A stretch of 64,000 nt of DNA. It comes from Strobilurus pachycystidiatus (Eukaryota > Basidiomycota > Agaricomycetes > Agaricales > Physalacriaceae). Shown in pieces: positions 25,265-35,422 of this stretch. Location of the stretch: assembly GCA_019915135.1 (NCBI GenBank), contig JAHLMK010000001.1, positions 3,658,001 to 3,722,000 of the forward strand. Reading direction: 5' to 3'. Both the position numbers and the translations under genes were made by a program. Positions within the stretch are counted from its first letter, which is position 1; each line of letters starts with the position of its first letter. The notes under the pieces were generated by a model that was given only the letters and a program-made list of their open reading frames with translations, was not told where the DNA came from and did not search any database.

Positions 25265-26804
25265 TCATGCACCGTCGTTCCCTGGAGCGATATCAGCACC
25301 AACGTACGGATGTTGGCAGGCCTGAATTTCACTCACCGCGATTCCTTCGTCCCTCGTAGTGTTTCTGAATATCAGATTGCTGTACTGTGGGCCGGCACTG
25401 TTCCAAAGCGCGTCAAGAAGTCATTGATCCTCAGAGGTGGATTCCATCAGCTCGTCCGGACTCGATGTTCTGAACCCACGTCTTTCTGTGCCTCGAAGTA
25501 TCCAGGCGAACACGGCGTCCACTTCTCCTGCATCTCTGCACCTCTTGAAATGCGTCGCCGAGAGACCTTCCGCACAGCTGCATCAAGACGCATCAGCGCC
25601 CCACAATTGCTAGATCATGCCCGAATAGCCGTCTGTTTACTAGCCAGCAATCGTAGTCCTTCGGTGTCAGTTCACAAAAGCTGTGTTCCCACCATGGCAG
25701 CTGGAACATGTCCCTTCGGCGTCGTCCAGAAGCTGGTATATAGATGCGCTTATGAAAGCGACGTGATGCGTTGTCCAGCTGCCAGGGTATCATTGGTTGC
25801 CCCGAGACCCAGGACACCCGTATCGTCGTGCCCAACGCCGTTCATCTGAAACCAGAATTCGGCTTGATGCGCGGGAGCCCTCACTTTCGCCTTCATGCCG
25901 AGATCCCGCCAGCGAGTCGATTCGTCAAATGAAGATAATAGAGGGCTTGGATTCCCGCGAGAGCTGAAGAGTTGTCGAACCAATTATAGGGTGAATGGAG
26001 CTTCAAGCAAATCAAGGAGTATGGGCCGCCGCACGTTCAGAGTCACCCGCATTTACTGACGAGGTCGAGGGCACATGAAGAAAGTGCTCTGGCATCGGTG
26101 CACGGCTTGCGAGGTAAACTCTTTCCAGTTCCAGGTGGGCCGAGAGTGAGGATACCCTTCCAAGGAGTCCGTTTGCCAGTGAAGAGATGGGGAAAAACTT
26201 TATGGCAGACTGCCGCACCTTGAGAGACGCCTTGCACCCTCAGACCCCCCAGCGAAGTCGTCCCATTGACACTTCGGCGTCTCTGCTGATGATGGCTCAG
26301 ATAGCGAGCTGCCGTAGTTTCTTGACTCCGGGTCGCATCATCGCCATCCCTTGCCAATGAGCGTGAAGCTGGCTGCGAAAGCTATAGAAAGCATGCGTAC
26401 TTCTTGGTCCGTCGCCGCAAACTGCAGGACCCCCGCCGTTGGCACCGAACGGCACTGCGTCCGCGGGACTCTTGCTGCGAATCGAGTGTTATATTGAGCT
26501 CTCGGTCGTCGCGCCATGTACTCGCTGAATCTGCTTCCTTGATCAGTATCTTGATTTCTCGTTTTCTCGTCTGTATGGTGATTGAATAAAACACTACGGC
26601 ACGGAAGTGAGACGTATCAAGCGCACACATTTGAGGCGAGCATAAAGTAGTCGAGCGAGTTCATGTATTGCTTGCAGCCTCGAATAGTTCTGCCTTGACA
26701 TCTTCGTCGATGGCCCGCTGCACGATGTCGATGCCGCTGGCGGGCGGTGCAGTGCCAAGAGAGGCGGAGGCGGAGACAACGTCCAAATGGCTCGCGTTGG
26801 ACAT
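25265..26804 (-). pseudogene. VPS4: VPS4 AAA-ATPase, many frameshifts
   Basis: Recognisable Vps4, the AAA-ATPase that disassembles ESCRT-III at endosomes, with the frame broken many times. Start ATG at 26804 reads MSNASHLDVV, then the MIT region GIDIVQRAIDEDVKAE. In other frames: ARAEKLNITLDSQ-like; [20 protein letters not shown]; Walker A GPPGTGKS; a degenerate [12 protein letters not shown] for the SSSDLVSK motif; QMNGVGHDDTGVLGLGATN; IPWQLDNASRRFHKRIYIP; CELTPKDY; EKWTPCSPG; and the C-terminal helix pieces SPDELM and RINDFL. It closes with GNDGA-stop at 25265 after an intron. The Walker B segment is not cleanly readable. Preserved residues between shifts argue for a functional gene obscured by sequence error. 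Confidence 0.75.
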
Positions 26805-27255
26805 GGCGAGTGGCGGGGTTGTGGTGAGTGGAAGGAGGTCGTCACTGAAAATGTGAAGACGGCTGATGACTATGCGCAATATGGTAAAAAGCAAGCTTCA
26901 GGAAGGCCTGCGCACTGGAAGCAAATCAATCAACTACTGGTTGCAATATATTGCAAGAAGAGTATAAGGTATTTCATAGAGCGGTATCTACATCGCCACA
27001 ATCGATGCAATCATCACCGGGTACCCGCTGCTTACGGTTCAACGGTTTGTTTGACTTTGTTCCTGTCAAGCTTCATGCGTTTTAACCAAAAGTGTACTTA
27101 GTCTTGGTCCTTCCCTACGGAACAGCTGAAAGCGATGCAGTTCCCAAACAAGAACCTATCGAAGCCTTTGAATGGCGAGAAAGTCAAGCACAGTAACAGC
27201 CACTACTGTTACAGTGTGACTACGTCATGTCCCTTTCTCTCCCTATCTACTCATC
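26805..27255. other. divergent intergenic region of VPS4 and YDJ1
   Basis: About 450 bp between two divergent start codons. It must contain both promoters; no specific element (for example a perfect nGAAn heat-shock repeat) was identified with confidence. Confidence 0.4.
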
Positions 27256-28732
27256 ATGGTCGCGAAATCGTTACGCTCCCTTTTTGCCAGTCCGTTTACA
27301 GCGCTAATCGACTAGTCGACAGCAATTTTACGACCCTCCTAGGAAGTCTCCCCAACCGCATCCGAGGACGAACTCAAAAGAAAGCCTATCGCAAAAGTGG
27401 CTCAGCGTTGCTGGTGATGACCACGATGACCTCGATCTTTCTCTTACAGGGCTCTCGCCTACATCCAGACAAGGGTGGAGATCCGATCGTGCAAGAGGTT
27501 ACGCATGCGTAGTGCTGTTGAGCCATCCTTTGTAATCATCATTCACGCCTGCCACAGCTACGAGGTCCTCTCAGACCAAAGATAAGCGCCAAGTAGACGA
27601 TGCTAGAGGTGACGCGGGGGCTAACGAGAGCGGTGGCGGGATGGATCCTCAGGTATGTCGCCGCGCCACACTTGTCGTCGTTTTTCTCATTCCCATCTCA
27701 GGATCTCTTCAGCCAGCTCTTTGGCGGAGGCGGTCGGTGGCTTCGGTTTCTTTCCCCCCCCGGAGGGCCGGGCCCTCCTCCGCGGAACCTCGCAAAACCA
27801 AAGATCTCTTTTAGTACATCGCGTCCACGTCACGCTCGAAGACCTGACCGGCGGGAAAGACGACCCAAACTAGGCGTCACCGCAACATAGAAATCTGCGG
27901 GAAGTCGCCAGCAGGCCAAAGGTGGAAGGACGGCTGCGCGCCGTGCGCACTTGCATGACGTGCAGCGGACGCGTTGTCAAGATCACCATGCGCAGATGGA
28001 CCTATGATCCAGCAATACAATCTCCTTGCGACGAGTGCTCGGACCGGCGAGACAATAACATGAAGGTCGTTGCAACCAGTGCAAGGGCAAGAAAGTCGTG
28101 CCGACAAGAAGTACCTCGAGGTGCACATCGACAGGGAATGAAGGGCGGCCAGACGATCCTTCCGCGGCGAGAGCGACCAGTCGCCCACCGCGGAGCGGAG
28201 ACGTTTCATTGTCATCGAGGAGAAGCCCCACGACCGTTCAGGCGCCAGGAGACGACCTTATCTGTGATATCGAGATCGACCTCCTCACAGCATTGGCCGG
28301 AGGACGCTTTGCCATCCGTCACCTCGACGACCGCGCGTTGATTGTCAATGTCCACCCGGGAGAGGTTCTGAAGCACGGTATGTCCTATTTTTCCCATTCG
28401 TTATCGTGTCGTAACACTTACCGACCTTACTTCAAGGTGATCTCAAAATGATCGCTGGCCAGGGCATGCCCTCACAGCGACATCACGAGCCAGGCGACCT
28501 TTTCGTCAAGCTGAGCATCAAATTCCCCGAGAACCTCGATTCCGCCGCATTCCCCCTCCTCGAGAAAGCCCTCCCTCCCCGTGCACCTGTCGAGAAGTTC
28601 GACAAGAACCTCGTTCTAGACGAAGTGGAGATGCAGGCGGCTGACGCCCGTCATGGTCCCGGCAGTGGCGGACGGGACGAGCCCATGGATGAGGACGGCG
28701 AAGAGCCCCGCGTCCAGTGCGCGAACCAGTAA
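27256..28732 (+). CDS. YDJ1: DnaJ type I co-chaperone (Ydj1-like), 5' half frame-broken
   Basis: Type I Hsp40 that feeds clients to Hsp70. Start ATG at 27256 (MVAK-like). J-domain pieces appear in mixed frames around 27,330-27,500 (FYDLL; SEDEL; AYRK; LHPDKGGDP; EVTHA), followed by YEVLS (27.56 kb). GGMDPQ joins DLFSQLFGGGG across an intron near 27,655-27,700. The zinc-finger region (27.93-28.10 kb) shows CDEC and KVV blocks in mixed frames. From about 28.25 kb the frame is clean: DDLICDIEIDLLTALAGGRF, AIRHLDDRALIVNVHPGEVL, intron, then QGMPSQRHHEPGDLFVKLSI. It ends RVQCANQ-stop at 28732; the C-x-x-x terminus (CANQ) fits a CaaX-type farnesylation box as in Ydj1. Confidence 0.82.
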
Positions 28733-29018
28733 TTTGTTTTCGGACATCATTGTATTAGAGTCAAGTACAGCTAACATTATGATAATTGCATGTATTGCAT
28801 TTTGTGTGTTGTAGCCAGGGGGGACATTGAGATTGTTCAAACCATCAGGAAATAGTAGCTAATGTTTTTGACAGACGACCCAGTGTTATTCAGGCCACAA
28901 CACCAGCTCCTTCCGTGACAGTGCAAAGAACGGTGAAACCTTCAATTCAATTTACGACTAGATTCACCTCAGCAGTATATACAGAGACGTGATGATAGCA
29001 AGTCCGTCAAGTCACATC

Positions 29019-31856
29019 TTACAGCTTACGGTCAATGAAACTCTCAATCACCCCGGCAGTCGTCAGCGGGTACTCCTTGAGCTGCACCTCACCATCGACA
29101 ACGAAGGTGTTTGGTTGCACGAAAATCTTGCGAGGCTAGATCCGTTACTTTTGAGCTAATGACCGTCCCATACTAGTAAAGACACGCACCAGCTTCTTTT
29201 TCAATACGATATCGCGAATCTTGCCATCCCATCCCTGGAGTGGCGAAGTCAAGGCGGTGTAGAATTCGCGTGCGCCAGCCCCATCAGCGGTGCTCTTGCG
29301 GACTTGAAGCTCAGTGAGCAGCTGCCCAGCGACTTCCTTGCCCTTCGTCAAGACTTTCTCGCGGTCAACCTAGTTTGTATTGAGTCAACGCTATCAACTT
29401 CATCAAGTGAACTCGACATACCCGGACGTAGGCGTTGGTGACGTTGTGGTTCTCATCCTCGATGACTTCAAGACGCGCAATGTCGTTCTTGATCAAGTAT
29501 TGCGTGATACCCATTCTGCGCGCTTGTATTAGGTCGCCATTGAAGGGATCACAAGTGTAAAGCGCACCTCGCCTGCATATGCGCCTGACCATGCTTCTTA
29601 GTCACCGGATCGTAAAACTCGAGGGCTCGAAGTCCAGCCCGCGCCATGAGCAAGAAGGTGATGTACTGGATGTCCTCGATGTCTTCTTTCTCGGTGTACT
29701 GTGCATCTCTATCAGTAGCTTGAAACGAAGACAATGGGAGATTGTCAACACACGTTGAAGATTTTCAAAATATCAGGATGGCTGACGACTATTTTCTGAT
29801 CAGCCTCAAGATATAAAACGTGAATGAATGCAACGTGCGGTACAAAGCAACAGTCTCGGCGCGACATTCCTCCATCGACGAGGAGACTTCACCAAGAACG
29901 GAGCCAGGGGTCTGGCCAGGTTTGTACCATGAGGTGCTAACGGATAGGTGACATCAGGACGTGCAAACGCAAGGCCTTTCCATACTGACATAGGTTTTTG
30001 GGTCAAAGGATTGATGATCTAGATGCAAGTTGGTGAAAGGATATCTGACGATGAGACAAACCCCTACCTTTTCAGGATCGAAATTCTTCTTGCCGTCTTC
30101 CTGCTCCTGGAAGAGTTTGCCGGATCCATGCCCGAGAAGCTCGTGGTTCGCTACTTGAAGTTCAAATGCGCGGCTGTCCCACTTATTGTAAAGCTCAACA
30201 TCGTCGGGATGGATGAAGGTGAGCTCCTCGTCTACATTTTCGATCAGAGAGGGACAGATGAGTGCGAAAGAAGGACCGACTAGGTGCCTTGGCGGAAAGG
30301 ATGTTCTAACACCGGAGTCAGCCAACGTTACCAGGCGAGAGGAAGATAACTACCGCAAGAGAAACGTTCTTGAATCCAGTACTTTCCCGGACCTCGTAAT
30401 AGTTCTAGCTGAGGCATCAATTACAGTTCTTTCGAGCTTTGAACGACGCACAGGAATCTGCAAGCAAGTCAGAAGATATGATAGAAAGACAACTTTGACG
30501 TACGTTGATACCAGCAGGAATACCTGCATATGATGTCAGATAGTGTATGGGAAATTTGTCAAATATTCAAACCGCCAGTAGCAAAGGAGACGACCTCCAG
30601 GGCCGTGAAGTCGGGCTTCCGGAAGACATCGACCTCAAAGTCCGGTCCCCATGGGAGGTCCTTGATGAGTTCTGGTGCACCATTGACAAGGACCTCATAT
30701 TTCGCACTGGATTCCTTGTTCACAATTGCCGTGAAGCCCTCCCATTCAGCCCTGCCGCCATAGGGATCGACGTAGGTCTCCACGAAGCCAATATAGGACT
30801 CGACCACAGGGCCGATGTCCTTCACCCAGTGGGTAGAACCGTCCTTGTGGTCCTGGATGGAACCTGACTTGAACGACTTAATGTACAGGTCGAGCATCTT
30901 GGCCTGATGCTCGTTGGCGACGTGCTTTTGTGCTTCTTCGAGCGCCGCGGCGGCTTTGGCAAGAGCAGGCGCGTGATCGCCGTATTCGACTGTAAGCTTT
31001 CCCGACGCCAAGTCGTGCTCGGTGGATGGTTTGGTTTCGGATGACGCGACGAGCAGCGAGTAAGAGTCGGGGCCGTTCTTCTTGACGCGCGTGTTGAGGA
31101 TATCAACACCGAGTTTCTCTGCAGCTTCTTGTATAGCAGCGACCTCGGCATCAGTAGGGTTTTCGCCGATGTAGTAGTTGGAGACATGGCCTTCGTCGCG
31201 CTTTCCGATGAAGAGAGATGATTCGGGAGTAAGAGAGTATATATGCTCGTTGAGCTGCATATTCATGAGTTTGATACGGATCATGAAGTACAAACTGATG
31301 ATGTACCTTGGCGAAGAGGGAGGATGCTTGTTCGCTGCCCGACGCGGTGACGACGGCCGCAAACTTGTCGGCGGAGACTCGCGGGATGATCTTGGTGAAG
31401 CCAAACGACTTGTAGTTGACCAAGTTGCTGAGGACCTGGGTCGTGTACTGCATAATGTCCTCCCATTCAGCGTCCGAGACGGCCGAGGCTTTCTTGAGGG
31501 ACTCGAGATCGGCGAGCTTGCCGTCTTTGCTGAACGTGGAAATCAGGAGATCGTATAAATCTGCGGTGGCGGATCAGTAACAAATTTGTCGGCGGTGAGG
31601 TAGCCCAGGCAAGTCGTACCTATCGCCTGAGGCGTCCACTGCGCCTGGATGATCCTGGCGCCTGCCCAAGATGCCTCGGTGACATAGTGTGTGTATAGCT
31701 TCTCCTTTGAGCTGCTCGTCGTCGCATCAGCTGTGCGCATCACTGGCCGCGGATTGCGCACCTCAGTTGATCGAATGACTTGGCAACCTCGAGGCTGCAC
31801 AGCGGCGCCGCACGGTCCGCGAAGAAGCGCTCAGCGTGCACAGATGCTGTAGACAT
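29019..31856 (-). CDS. DPP3: dipeptidyl peptidase III (M49)
   Basis: Zinc exopeptidase of family M49 that removes dipeptides from short peptides, usually in the cytosol. The start at 31856 (MSTASVHAERFFADRAAPLC) has A at -3. An in-frame ATG at 31925 would add 23 basic, Arg-rich residues resembling a mitochondrial presequence, but in a weak context. The M49 zinc motif HELLGHGSGKLF (about 30.12 kb) and the second motif EECRAE (about 29.87 kb) are both present. Other landmarks: WVKDIGPVVESYIGFVETYV, DPYGGRAEWEGFTAIVNKES and PWGPDFEVDVFRKPDFTALE. The protein ends GVIESFIDRKL-stop at 29019. About ten introns; intact. Confidence 0.92.
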
Positions 31857-32086
31857 TATCGTACGATGACGGGAAGGTGTCAAAAGGCGAAGACGGGGCC
31901 GACATCCTGAAATGGCACGAAGCATGCGCGTGTGATCGACAGCGCGTGTGACTGAACAGAAAGTTGATCGCCTCATTCGGCGCAATCCTTGTCAAAGCAA
32001 CACCAATATTTGGCTGGGATATTATTGTTGAATTAGAGAACGCTAAGTAAAACGGTAGGAAGATGGTATCGTAGAGTCTGCAAGCT

Positions 32087-33347
32087 TCAAGACTTGGGCA
32101 GTCTGAACACGACCGTCTGAAGCCTATGTAAGGGTATCTTTTCCGAGTCCGTGGTCTTAGCCTTCTTGGCGGGCGGGCGGATCTCCTCGTCTTCTTCGTC
32201 CTGGCGTACCGCCCTCTCCTTCCCCTTCATCTTCCGAAATCCAATTCTTGGTAATGCTTCGTACACCCGTCGCATATTATCAGCGCAGAGGTTCTCGACA
32301 CCCTTAGGGTTGTAACCAGAGGAGCCTGGAAGAGGAACATCTTCTGGCCATCCCTCAAGGTCAAGGTTCTTCTCGTGAAGCGCAGGTAATAAATTTGCCC
32401 ATGGTAGTTGCGGCTTGTTGAGGTGCGTAAATGAGAGCGGGACTTCGTGTTGAACTAGATAAAAAGATTACTTCATTTGCGCTTCATTGTAGATAAGTAA
32501 GTGTGTTTCACCAAGGAGGCCCATGAAATGGTGTTTGATAGCAGGGACCATGACTTTTTTGGTAAGTTTGCGGGTTGCCTGCTTTTTGGGATTGTTGTTG
32601 GCGCCGAGGAACGTGAAAAGTCCAGACTAGACAAAAGTCAATGTCTTTAGCAGACATCATACACGGAATCGTCACCTCTGGACTTGCGTCACCTAATATT
32701 GCCTTCTGCGTGTCCGGGTTTGGCCAGCGATTCGCCTTCATCCTCCGATGTGCATTATCCTCGTAGGGATTAGCTCTTCCCAGCGATAACACTGCTGCCG
32801 ATGCCGAGGCCAACGTTTTCCGAACGTTGTTAGAAGGTCTTGGGACTGGTGAGAGAAAGTTCTCTCTCCTCTGCTCGTCGTGGCCTTCAGAGAAAATGTT
32901 GTCGGAATAACCGTGATTGTGTGAGTTGCCGGAACCCAATGAAGAAGGCAACGACGAAGACGGAGGGGGATCCATAGTCCATGATGCGCCGGACTGCGAC
33001 ATGTGAACAGGAATGGAGAAAGATTGACGATAACCGGGTGGTTCGTGACCGAGTACGGGAGGGAAGGACTGCACGCTCCGGTCTACGCCGCTGAGAAGCT
33101 CGTTGAGCGGCAAGTCTCTGGCTGGGCGGGAGATACTGAAGCTGTCGTTGGTCACAATGTCCCACGGATTGTGGACTTCATTGTGTTGAAGCATGGCAGA
33201 GGGTCTAAGATCAGTCGAGAAAAGCGGCGGGAAAGGGAGAGAGTGGTCAGCGCTGCCGCCCACGCCGGGGCGCATCTCAGCGCTGTTGCGGACTGGCGTT
33301 GCAATGGAAGCGGGCAAAGGCTGATCGACGCTGAACGTAGATTGCAT
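32087..33347 (-). CDS. orphan protein, Ser/Pro-rich with basic C-terminus
   Basis: Spliced gene of unknown family. Start ATG at 33347 (MQSTFSVDQPLPASIATPVR), followed by a long Ser/Pro-rich, probably disordered half. A more ordered stretch follows around 32.65-32.80 kb (NPYEDNAHRRMKANRWPNPD). Two short introns (near 32.46-32.51 and 32.62-32.68 kb) lead to a C-terminal part with NLDLEGWPEDVPLPGSSGYN and NMRRVYEALPRI, then an acidic/basic tail with PPAKKAKT, a nuclear-localisation-like cluster. It ends VFRLPKS-stop. The conserved-looking C-terminal domain and the KKAK cluster suggest a nuclear role, but I cannot name the family. An upstream exon is possible because TTTTAG precedes the ATG. Confidence 0.62.
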
Positions 33348-34338
33348 AGCTAAAATAGGACCTTAGGATAGTGCAGGTGGGTGTGCGAAGGGACCGGAGA
33401 GCCGTGGGTTTGAGGTCTGAGCGGCACCAGCACAGAGCCTTTTGAAGTAGAGCACCGGGAACTCGACTTGCATCCCTCGGTCAAAAGGGCATAGTAGGTC
33501 GGCTAGGACATCAAGATCAGTGATTGGACATTAAGATCAGTCGGGATCGGGGTACGACTCAATGTAGAAACAAAGCCTGAACAAAGCAGTTTGTGAAAGA
33601 ATCGTCCCGGAGGTAATAGCGATCTTCGCGTTTCCCATCGTGTCTAGTTGCGTATTTCCCAGAGTAAGACGTCCCTGATACTTTGGCTGGGATTCGATCA
33701 TCGTGCAACCGGAAATACCTGGTCCAAACCGTGGTGCGCTGCGCTCACTCGAGATGTGACGACAGCATTGCGGAGGACAGCAGTTCCACGTAATCAGGTG
33801 TGGTACGGCGCGTTGGAAAGCAACAAGTTCGAATTTGATCACGGGGCGGCAGATGAACGAAGTAATCAAGCAGGCCATCGCAGAACGTCTAGTTTTTCAA
33901 CGATATTATTTGATAGATAAAGTTGGACCAGACGGACCGTTGGAAGATTGAATGACAAAAATGTCAAGTCTTCATATGTGGAAGACGGAGAGGAGAATAT
34001 GCTGATGCGCCTTCCGTATCTGAGGTGAGACTCTGAGAGGTGCGCTTATGCGCATTTCCAAGTTAGCTCGTCTGGCAATGTACAGGCCGGGGTCAGATCG
34101 TTCAACGGAGTTGTGGACTGGTCAGGGATTCAGACTGGAAGGAAGGAAGGAAGTGGATCATACTCGACTGGGTCCCGACGGAACTGCCAAGTTATGAGGC
34201 CTATCTCCTGGTGAGACGAGCTCGCCGTTTTTGAGACTGTAGATGTCCCAAGCGTTGTCCGTTTCACGAGTTATCAGGGTCCTTTGCGTACTGGAGTCAG
34301 ATACTTCGTGTTATGATAACGAGTTACGACAGCACCGG
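33348..34338. other. intergenic, no feature seen
   Basis: About 1 kb between the orphan gene start and the LINE relic. A 113-codon minus frame (33537-33878) has no recognised motif. The region may include decayed transposon sequence, but I cannot show terminal repeats. Confidence 0.35.
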
Positions 34339-34938
34339 CTAGAACATTGGGTGAGCCTCATAGAGATCCAATACATCTGCAAAGAAACTGGCGAGTAATT
34401 CCACAGACTCTCTGTGAAGTATCATGACTTTGAGTACTTGCAACACATTTCTGAGCCCAATGGAAAGCTTCGGGTGGCGTAGGTTGAGAATGGCATCACG
34501 TCTGATTTGTACTAGGTCCTCAGACGCGTCACAGAGCAGGATGGCGTGCTCCGGCGACTCTATTTCGGACGGACAGAATCGACATAAGCGACATTCCTGC
34601 GGGACGGCCGACACATATCGAGTAGCGCGACGTAGCTGTTCTAGAGCAAGATTATGATCATTCAATAGCAATCGGGCGTCAACGCCTTCCGAGTCCTGGC
34701 ATTTGATAGCCCCCAAAAAACGAGTAGAGTCAATCCGGAGGCATCCTGAGGCATCCTGAGGCATCCAAATCGGCCTGCTGCAGACTTGGCACGTCAAATG
34801 ACTCAGGATGCACGGTAATTTCCGTGGGAGGATTGTCGATGGTGATGGAACAATTTCAGTACGGCCGAGTTGCAATTGACGTCTTCCGTTATGTATGACT
34901 TTCGTCCGTGTACCAGTGAGAGTTGGGTTACATATCAC
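34339..34938 (-). mobile_element. LINE-type reverse transcriptase C-terminal relic
   Basis: An open minus-strand frame whose 3' part matches the C-terminal zinc-binding end of non-LTR reverse transcriptases that are common in Agaricomycete genomes: NLALEQLRRATRYVSAVP, then CRLCRFC and SPEHAILLC (C-x2-C-x2-C...H-x4-C). The frame starts at a GTG, not an ATG, and no reverse-transcriptase core (YxDD) or endonuclease is present nearby. It is therefore a fragment rather than an active element. It contains an imperfect 10-bp tandem repeat at 34,741-34,766. Confidence 0.6.
34741..34766. repeat. 10-bp tandem repeat, 2.6 copies
   Basis: The unit GCATCCTGAG is repeated head to tail inside the LINE relic. 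It is too short to be a minisatellite of note, but it marks local slippage. Confidence 0.85.
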
Positions 34939-35422
34939 CGCTTGACAGCCGATGAATGATCTGAATGCGAATGGGGCGCCAAGTCATAGCGTGCGGGTTT
35001 GTTTGGTGTGGTCAGCCTAAGAGGGGCGTCAGAAAGGCGAGAGAGCCAGAAAGAAATATGCCCACACGGTAGCTTGAAGGAGTTCGCCCCTCAAGATGCG
35101 CTACGAAGGCAAGTCGCGGGACGTCGGCTCGCCTTGCGGGCTGTTGAACCTCCAACATAAGTACTGCAAAGATTGGTTCACCGATGCTACATCCTGGCCA
35201 CTTCCCTGCCTGAATAACTATCATCGCATGGTCCTCTCATAGCACCCAGGCCGAGCAATCTCTCGGATGCATGGTCATTCTGACAGCTGTTGTGGCTTCT
35301 GTGCACCGTCAGACATTCGAGTAGTGGGAATTATGCATGCCTACTGCTCTGCAAGTTGTGGTTCTAAGCAGAGACCGACGATCAGTTTTTCGCGTGATTT
35401 CCGCATTTGTCGTCTTGCCATC
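34939..35422. other. intergenic, no feature seen
   Basis: About 480 bp upstream of ATG7, adjoining the LINE relic. No promoter element was identified beyond general AT/CT-rich composition. Confidence 0.35.

Noticed and set aside
33537..33878. 113-codon minus-strand frame upstream of the Ser/Pro-rich orphan
   Set aside because: No recognisable motif, no splice-linked neighbours, and length within chance expectation for this base composition.
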